Part shown: positions 51,301 through 60,300 of the stretch, piece by piece
Position numbering within the stretch: position 1 is the first letter of the stretch
Layout: every line of letters begins with the position of its first letter
Origin: Sabellastarte sp. h YS-2021
Lineage: Eukaryota; Annelida; Polychaeta; Sabellida; Sabellidae
Assembly: GCA_964017235.1 (NCBI GenBank)
Contig: OZ024940.1
Coordinates: forward strand, 24,743,615 to 24,807,614
Length of the DNA stretch: 64,000 nt
Direction of reading: 5' to 3'
Program-made: the position numbers and the translations under genes
The notes under the pieces: generated by a model
Database searches by the model: none
Told to the model about the DNA's origin: nothing
The model's input: only the letters and a program-made list of their open reading frames with translations

Positions 51301-54300
51301 AGTCACGGCTAATTGCCCATTTCCTGAGTTGAGATCTCTCTTCATGTAAATACGAAGTTGTTTATAACGGTGATTTTCGCAGTAAAATTGCAGTTTTTAC
51401 AGCTGACTTGTCCATTTTTGGTGCACTTCCCAAACGTGTTTTGGATACGTTTTTTTTTATGTGTTCAAAGTGGGTGGATTAATATCATACTCTCAACTAA
51501 ACGTGTGTTCATTATTATTCTAATTTCAGTTAAAGCCTGGCATGTTTGCTGCTTGCTGTGATACATGCTTGGCACATGCTCCTATTTATTACAAACATAA
51601 GTAATGTATTTATCTGGACAAATGTGACCCTCCATATTATGTTTTCCCTATCAATGGTCGGGAGTACAATCGCAGTTATCTCAGAGGCTATCCAATAATT
51701 TTCAACATATTTGAAAACCCATTGAAACATAGAATAGCTACAAGTGTTACAGCTCATTGCTGATGTTATGTTACCCCTTAATATGACCCCCTCACTGAAG
51801 TTTCCCTGTGTGCATATTTCACCCGGTAAGTTGGTCAAAAGTAGATACAAGTTGGCGGCAATAAAAAAATACAAAAGCTATGAGTGTTACATCTGGTTGC
51901 TGAAGTCATGTTACCCCTTGATGTCACCGCTCAATTAAGCACCCCTGTTCGCCTATTAGATTCTATAAGTTGGTAAAAAATACATATGTAAAACTGACAT
52001 TTGGACGGGACGTAATGTGGGTGGCAATACCAAATACAGAATAGTTCCGACAGTTAGATCTGGTTGCTGAAATCATGTTACCCCTAGATGTGATCCCCCC
52101 TCAGTTAAGTACCTCTGTTCAACTATTTGAAACCCATAACTTGATCACAATTAGATTATATAATGTTGAAATTTGGGCAGGACATAATGTGGGTGGTTTT
52201 AACATGTAGTTGCTGAAATCATGTTACCCCTTGATGTGACAGCTCACTTAAATACCCCCTGTGTGCATATTTGACCCTGGAACTCGGTCAAAAGTTCATA
52301 ATTATGTAATGCCGAAGTTTCGGCAGGACATAACCTGGGTTGCAATAACATACACAATATGGCCAAGAGCATTACATTTGATTGCTGAAGTCATGTTACC
52401 CCTTGATGAGTGCTCATAAAGCAAAAATACATAATCCTCTTAGTATAAAGAAACGTAACTCTATTATATTTTTCTCCCTTATTGTGATAAAATTTAAAAA
52501 TACACATCACTCCGGACTATTCACCTACTACAGGAAAGTGAGAGAACGAGGGGGAAGGAAGAGGCTAGCAGTAATTTACTAATGGTCAGAAAAATGACAA
52601 TGCAAATGAAAGACGCAGGGAGTTAGTTCAGGTAGGCATAATGCTACGGGTTATAATTATATTAAGATAATCATTAGCAGATTTAATTGGCACGAGGCCT
52701 ATTTAACAAAGAACACACACACACAGACTGAGGTGGGTCTGTAGCCTTTGGTTATTGACTAAACCAATAATGGTATTATAATAATAATACTAATAATAAT
52801 AATACTGGGCTCTTATATAGGCCTTCTATATTATTAGCTCAAAGGGCTTTACACAGTATTAACCCAGCAAGGATATAGCTAGCCTTGGACACATTATCTA
52901 TTGCTGCCATGCACGGCGCAGAAGCCAGTATCCGTTATAGCTGGGTACCCATATTTTCCCCGGATGGAGAGAGGCACAGTCCAGGTTGACATCGGGCCCA
53001 AGGATATTATCCCACATGAAACAGTTGGCATCACTGGGGATCGAACCCACAACCCTTGGATTATGAGTCCAACACCCTACCCACTGAGCCACATGCAAAA
53101 ATCAGTAAAAGTTAGGATTTTACTATGTCCCATTCAGCAGCCATGGGAGGATCCAATATTGGGACTGGGCCTCACCAATGCTACATGCAGGAATGAAACC
53201 CACAGATGGCGACAGTCTTGTGATCGGAGGCCAAACTTGCTAACCACTTGCTTAGGCAACTGCGCATCTTAATGATAATGGGAGCACAAAGCCTTTTCCA
53301 AGGTATGTAGTATGGTAATTGTATTGTATTGTATTTGTATTTATACTCAGCGCAATATCTCCGTGTACTACAGGACTCAAAGCGCTATACGACCCATTCA
53401 ATTGTACAAGTACAGTCCAACACTCCAATTACTTTTCCCTAACTGAAAGACAGAGGTTTAAGGATGACAATTTATCAACATCCTTGAGGTTCTTTAACCT
53501 GCCACTGGGGATAGCACCCAATGACAGAGGACCGCCATTTTAAGTGGTCATCCAAGCCACTATGTATCTGCCTGTATCTGGGATTGAACCCACATCCTGA
53601 GTTCCTAGGCAAGTATGTTACCCACTAGGCCACACTGGGTTATGAGTGAAATATTAAAAAGTCCTTCAAAAATTCAAAAAAAATTCCTGGGTCCACAGGT
53701 GCTTATCCAGATCACCCACCAAAATCTAATTGTTTGTTCCTAATGTGCCACTGTCAACAGTTTTCCTGAAAATTTCATTAAAATCTATCCACAACTTTTC
53801 GAGTTTAACTTGGCATACAAACAAACATAAGGCCAATTACATAACCTCCCTGGCAGGAGGTTAGTGACACTTATTGATACTGAAATCAAGGACAGGCCAC
53901 ATAAATTTGAATCGTATCATTATTAAACAAAAATAGACAATTCAATTATGCGTTTTAACTGACTTAAGTTTTCACCTTGAGAAAAACGCGTACACAATAT
54001 CATAGCTGTAAGTCAAAAGTTTGGTCACACGGGAAGCTTTGATTGTGACCTCCAAGGACGTAAGTTTCGACACAGACTTGATGGTGAGAGTAAAGAAGTT
54101 GGTATTTGTTTGTTGATGCCTAGTGATTTTGAATACAAAAAATTAAATAAATTTTTCAACTAGTAAGCACAGTTTTCCCCCATCTCGATCCTCAGCCTAC
54201 ACTTCCTGATACACTCAGTACAATGAATTAATTGAGAGTGATTTCGTACTGGGTGCTTTTACTGCAAGATATTGCAAGAATGAAAATGGCTGATACACAA

Positions 54301-57300
54301 AGGATGTATAAATCTGCCGGGGGCATTTTTAAAACAGTTGAAGGGAAAGCTGTAGAGACTTATAGAAGATAGACATAATGATAAAAGGGACTGGGAACTG
54401 TCCATAGCATTTGGTTTCAATTAAATGCAATGTACACTGGAAGAATAACTACAGAGCGGTGAGGGGAAGAGGGGGGCGGGGGATTTTAAGGGCCTTTTGT
54501 TGGAGTGTATATGTATTGACTCTAAATCCAGGGTTATTGAAACTATAAACCCACTGGATGTGAATACTAATTAGCTGTCTGCAGCAAGTAGAATAACCTT
54601 TTTGAAATATGCTAAAAAATAGAGAGTAAAAATTCTCAATATTTTCTGATAAAACTGAAGCACAATGAGGGTGGGGGGTGGGGGTGGGTTAAAATTTGCC
54701 AACAGGGAAACCCCCCCCCCCCCCCCCCCCAACCCCCCACCTCCACCTTTATTGAAGCTCCTTTTGTTATATTTTTGTCGAGTATGTTGACCCATTTATT
54801 GGCATTCAACCCCATTTAAGTGAAGGTCTTTTAAGCAGACGTCACTTTTACTGTAGAATATTAAATATATAAGATCTTTGGACAGGCTTTTAGATAAGTT
54901 TTCAATTTACCCTATAGTGTGAATTTCCATGAATCTAAGGGACAATGAAAACACCTTTTACCTTAACATTTTTCTTAAACCTGTACCTCAGGGTTTTGTA
55001 GATTTTAAGGTTTTCTTGATCAAAACTGGTATGTGTTTTGTTTTTGATGGACATTACGTCCTGTTTGCAGTACGTCATTCAATTAGAGATGTGAAGGAAA
55101 TTCTAACAGGACACGGATGTGTCAGTGATTCTGATTGGCTAATCGAATAAATATTTCATCGGTAAAACCAGGATAACCTGTGTTTTCTATTATTGCTCAC
55201 TTACGGCTGTCTCATCAATTTTGTCAATAAATGTAAATAATAAACGATATTTATAAAATTAAAACACTTGTCATGTTAAATTGGGGATAACCCCCCCCCC
55301 CCCCCTCCAAAACCATGGTATACACAAAATTTTACCAGAAGTTGAGGCAAAATAAACCATGGTAAAATTCTGCGTATACCACGGCTGGGGCGGGGGGGGG
55401 GGGGGGGGGGGGTTATTCCTAAAGTATACCTCGGAATCCTTAAACAGCAGGACTGCAGCAGGGGGTTAACGGGCAGTGGGTGTTAATATGGATAAATACG
55501 GTACTTGTGCGAGGATCAGGCTGATATTTTAAAGTTTCTTCTCATGCGCTTTCCCCAAATGCATTTGGCCAAGAAAACTTAATGCACTGTACCATTCTCC
55601 TTGGATTTTCAGAGAGAACTTTTCAATGGTATTATTCACACAAGAAGCCACAGCTAAAGAGAGCATCCATTTTTAAAAGGGGTCTGCCGTATGTGGCTAA
55701 ACTACGAAAAATACAAAAAAAAAAGCCACACGATAGCAGAAAACTGTAGAAATTACAGAAACACAAACTATAGCCACACAAAGTGGACATTTACAGTTTT
55801 TTTTTAATATGATCTTTTAATTTCTATTCTTTTGATACTACAGTCATTTCTAGCAGAACTCTTAAATGTTGAAATTATGGAGTATTCAATTGAATTACTG
55901 TTGATTTATAACCATTAACAATATATTTTCCTATCACTATCAATAAATTTAATCAATAAGTTCGATTTGACTACTACTTAAGGAAACCTCTAATTGTGTA
56001 GTATATGTTGTGGATTGTTTATTTATGCATTTGTTTTCCCCCCAGTAAGTGTATTTTTATTTAACCCTTTTTAAACAATGGGTGCAAATAATAACAACAA
56101 TCTGAGAGGGCCGCCAGATTATAGTTGCAGTGAATACTGTATATTAAATGGAAACTTTAGCTGGAAGAAAATTTCACTAATCCTTCATTTGTTAAGAAAT
56201 TCCGCAGAAATTATTTTCACTAATAAGATATGTTTCTACTTGATATATTATCTTGATAGATGTAAAATTTTGCTGGGACTTAATCTTCACTATTATACGC
56301 GTACATGCACAGCTCTGTTTATTGTTTACTTTAATTAAAAGTGAATATGTATTTGTTGGAATATTTGAACTGCAGGGGTAACTCCTTAAGCTGTTAAATG
56401 GCTTAAATTTAGTTTCATTGATGGCACACAAGGGAGGCCACTTGATATATATCTGTAACTGTTAGAAAAGGAAAAACAAGGCCGAAAAGTGTTTGGGTCC
56501 CCTAGCACGAGTGCAAAGCCATCAGAGACACGAGTAGTGCACTAGAATTTCCGAAAATCTGGTAACACAAAAAGAAATTCCAACGCTGACACTCCCTACA
56601 GCTGGTGTAGAACTCCGACGGTCACCTATCCAAGTACTAAGTTAACGTAGCCCATTGCTGCTTAACTTCAGTGAGCAGACAAATACTCATCACACTGTGC
56701 CACAATTCATGAATTTATTTATTTATTTGGGGTTTTACGTCGCTTTCAACACTGTACAGGTCATATCACGATGGGTAGTTGGAAGGGCAGAGGAAACCAG
56801 TACATACAGTTTGTTAGGGTTCTGTACTGTAAACTGCCGACAAACGGCAAGCAACTACCAGCTTTCCCACTTGAGGCCGTGCCGGGAATCGAACCCCGGC
56901 CTTAGAGGTGGGAGGCGAGGGTGTTACCACTCTGCCACCGTGGCCCCCACACAATTCATGAAAGTCCCGGACAAAAAAAAAAGAAAAAAAAGGGATTCCT
57001 AGAGGCGTGAGCTCTTCCGAGGGTCATGCTTAAAAAGAGCTAAGATTAAGGTCTAGTGACAGTTTCACCTCATTCAGTATTCCTACCTACAATGAATATT
57101 GGCCAGCACACACACAAAAAAATATTGTTTCATTTTGTATTGTTGGTATTGCGTGTATACAGCTTTAGAATCCAGCTCTTTATCTGGTGAAAGCTGACGA
57201 GGTGACAATCCCATTATCTAGCGATGCACCTCGGCATATAAACTACCAGAATATTGGGATTAAAGATATTGGGATTATGTTAGAGTACTATTAGTAAAGC

Positions 57301-60300
57301 TCTTTTGTGGCAGAAAAACCTTTTTGTTTGATATTCCATTTATCATTAGCAATATACATGGGAGAGCCATCTCCTTTGTGGAGGGGGCCACAAAGCATGT
57401 GGCGAGGCTTATATTTAGTTTTCATTGATGGCACACGAGGGAGGCCACTTGATATATATCTGCAGTAGACTATGCATATAAATAAAAGCTCCAATATCCA
57501 CAGGATTTGGTTGGGGCTAAATTCCACTATATACAGTAGACTCTGTATGGCTAGAACCTCCAATATCCACAGGATTTGGTTCTATTGATGGCGAACGTCC
57601 ACTAGATACAGTAGAAGATGTATATTAAATAGAACCGCCAATATCCACAGGATCTAGTTCTACTTCTGGGTAACTTCCAGTGTATACAGTAAATTCTGTA
57701 TAAATAGAACTACCAATATCCACAGGATTTGGTTCTACTTATGGCTAACTTCTATTAAATACAGTAGACACTGTGTACCTAGAAACTCCAATATCCACAG
57801 GATTTGGTTCTAGTTATGCCTAACATCCAGTGTATACAGTAGACACTATAAAAAGAACCTCCAATATCCATAGGATTTGGTTCTAGTATTGGCTGACTTC
57901 CACCATAGGCAGTGGACTATCAGCATAACTAGAACCTCCAATACCCACAGGATTTGGTTCCAGTTATGGCTAACTTTATACTTTATTAAGTAGACTTAGT
58001 ATAACTGGAACGAAAAATCATAAATAAGGAAGTCCATTTTAGTTCAACGATATGTTGACAGTAGCTGCCGATCCCACAAACATCTGAGGCTTGTTCGAAA
58101 TACAAACTATTTCGAATTGGATCACATATCATTTCTGTTGAGTAATATACAAAAGGCTTCACACCCTTGAATTAGAGAGAAAATTAATCACACAAAACAG
58201 AAATGTTTTTGTTGTATTTCCTTTGTGTCTGTTTCAATTTATGTGTCAAATAACATCACGCGGAAAACTGTGCCAAGGATTAAGTTTCAGCGACGCCATT
58301 TTGTTTTTTGTTTACATGGCAAACATGCAATATGATAGTTTTTCTTATAACTATCTCAGAAACTCATTTTTTCCTGCCCTCCTCTCCAACGTTTGTAAAA
58401 CAAGAATGAGGGGTGTGTGTGTCTGTGGGGGTGTGGGGGGGGGTGTGGGGGTGATGGCACGAAACTCTACTGGTAACTGAAGCCTCAATGAAGGTCTTTT
58501 CTTGAGTGATGTCATTATTGTGTTATCGAGACAGTTATTGTTATTCCTGGGAGATTTTAATGCACAGTAAATTACTTTAAGGACACTCATGAAATTCAGT
58601 GAAACTTAAAAATACACTCAGAAGAATCCTTATTTACGAAAAAAAAAATTCGGGTGGGATTTCTTGGTATAGAAAAAAATATACTGACACAGTGGGTCAA
58701 CTGAGAAACTATAAAATAATCTTTTTTTTCCGGCGGGATTTACAGGAGTAATACAGCTCCATTGTGGAATCTATCTTTAGAACAGCCATATTCGTTAAAA
58801 AAGTGTGATATTACAATGCTGAAAATGCTGTATGTGCTGTGTTGAATGTGTCCCACCAAAATATGAATCCCAACCCATTTACATATGCCGTATTTATCCG
58901 TACAAAGGCCCCCTCCCTATTAATCGCTCCCCTCTCAATCTTTGAAAAAGATCATATTTCGGGGTTCTACACCCCTCTCAACAGCCAGCGTCTTTGTGAT
59001 TCCGGGATTCCCAAAAAAAGTTGTGTTTCCGTACTTCCCCAATCGAATACAGCTTACATGAAATAAAGAAAATCACAACAAAACATGGCAGTTTTGATTA
59101 GAGACACATTAAAATCTGCAAAATACAAGATAATAGTTTATAATTTCTCCAGATTTAAGGTTTGTTTCTGATATTTTAAGTTCTCCCATCATAATACATG
59201 CTGGCAATTGAGATCAAGGCTGCTAGTGTCCATTATGGCTAACTCGAGAGTTGACATTTTTATCTGTAGTAGTAGCCCCTCCTTTTGAAAAATGCATCGC
59301 CCCCATGGGGCATTTATATGGATAAATATGGTACTGCAATGAGTCTATACACTAAACTACAAATGAGCATCGACGAGTTAAATATTCTACACTGGTATGT
59401 AACCCATGAGGCCACCACGAAACAGTGGGATCTAACCTAATCTAATGTGGACTTTTATAGTGCTTAATCTCCATCAGTGACAGACTCTAAGGTGCAACTG
59501 AACATAAACCAAGGTAATTAACGTTAATCCAATGACATAGCCAGGTCATACCAAGGAGACTCAGGGGTGACAGGGGAGGCTATGGCAGATAGGCTTTTGC
59601 AAACAGGTAAGTTTGGGACTTTTTCCTGAAGGAGGCAACTGATGTTGTGCTGTGCACATCATCAGGGAGTTCATTCCAGATCCTAGGTGCATCAAAGGCA
59701 AAACTACGGCCAACATGTTTGACTTATCGACTGATGAGTGGAAAGGAGGAACTGTAAGGTATTGACGATCAGGGTGACTACGCTTGATACTAGAGGAGCA
59801 ACTGCTGAGAGACAAGAACGGTTTAAAATAGGAAAAGGAGAACCACTACGTAAAAAAATTATAAAACCAGTGTTGCAGTTTTGAATATACAACAGTACTT
59901 AACAGTGATCTAGTTATTACCAAGAGCAGTGAACGTATTTAAACACAGGATAAAAAAATGATTTTAGCGACATATCTACAGGTTATTTACCTTCAGTCAC
60001 ACACAAAGGCAACTCTGTGGAAATGATACGTCGATGTAAAAAATTTGCCAACGTCACAAGGTATTATACAGGGATCGAGAGGGTCTACAGTTTTGCCAGA
60101 GATTTATTTAATTAATGTTGCACTGCCTGGCACCTCAAATTACAATTCTTACTCGGGCCTTATCCATTGTTGTTCATTGTGGGGACTTGAAACGCTATCA
60201 AGTTCAAGCTGAAATAATTCAAACTGCTGGTTGATTAAGAAGTTGAACACTAGATAATATATGAACAGACATTTAGTACCTTTACAAATATATGCCCCAG

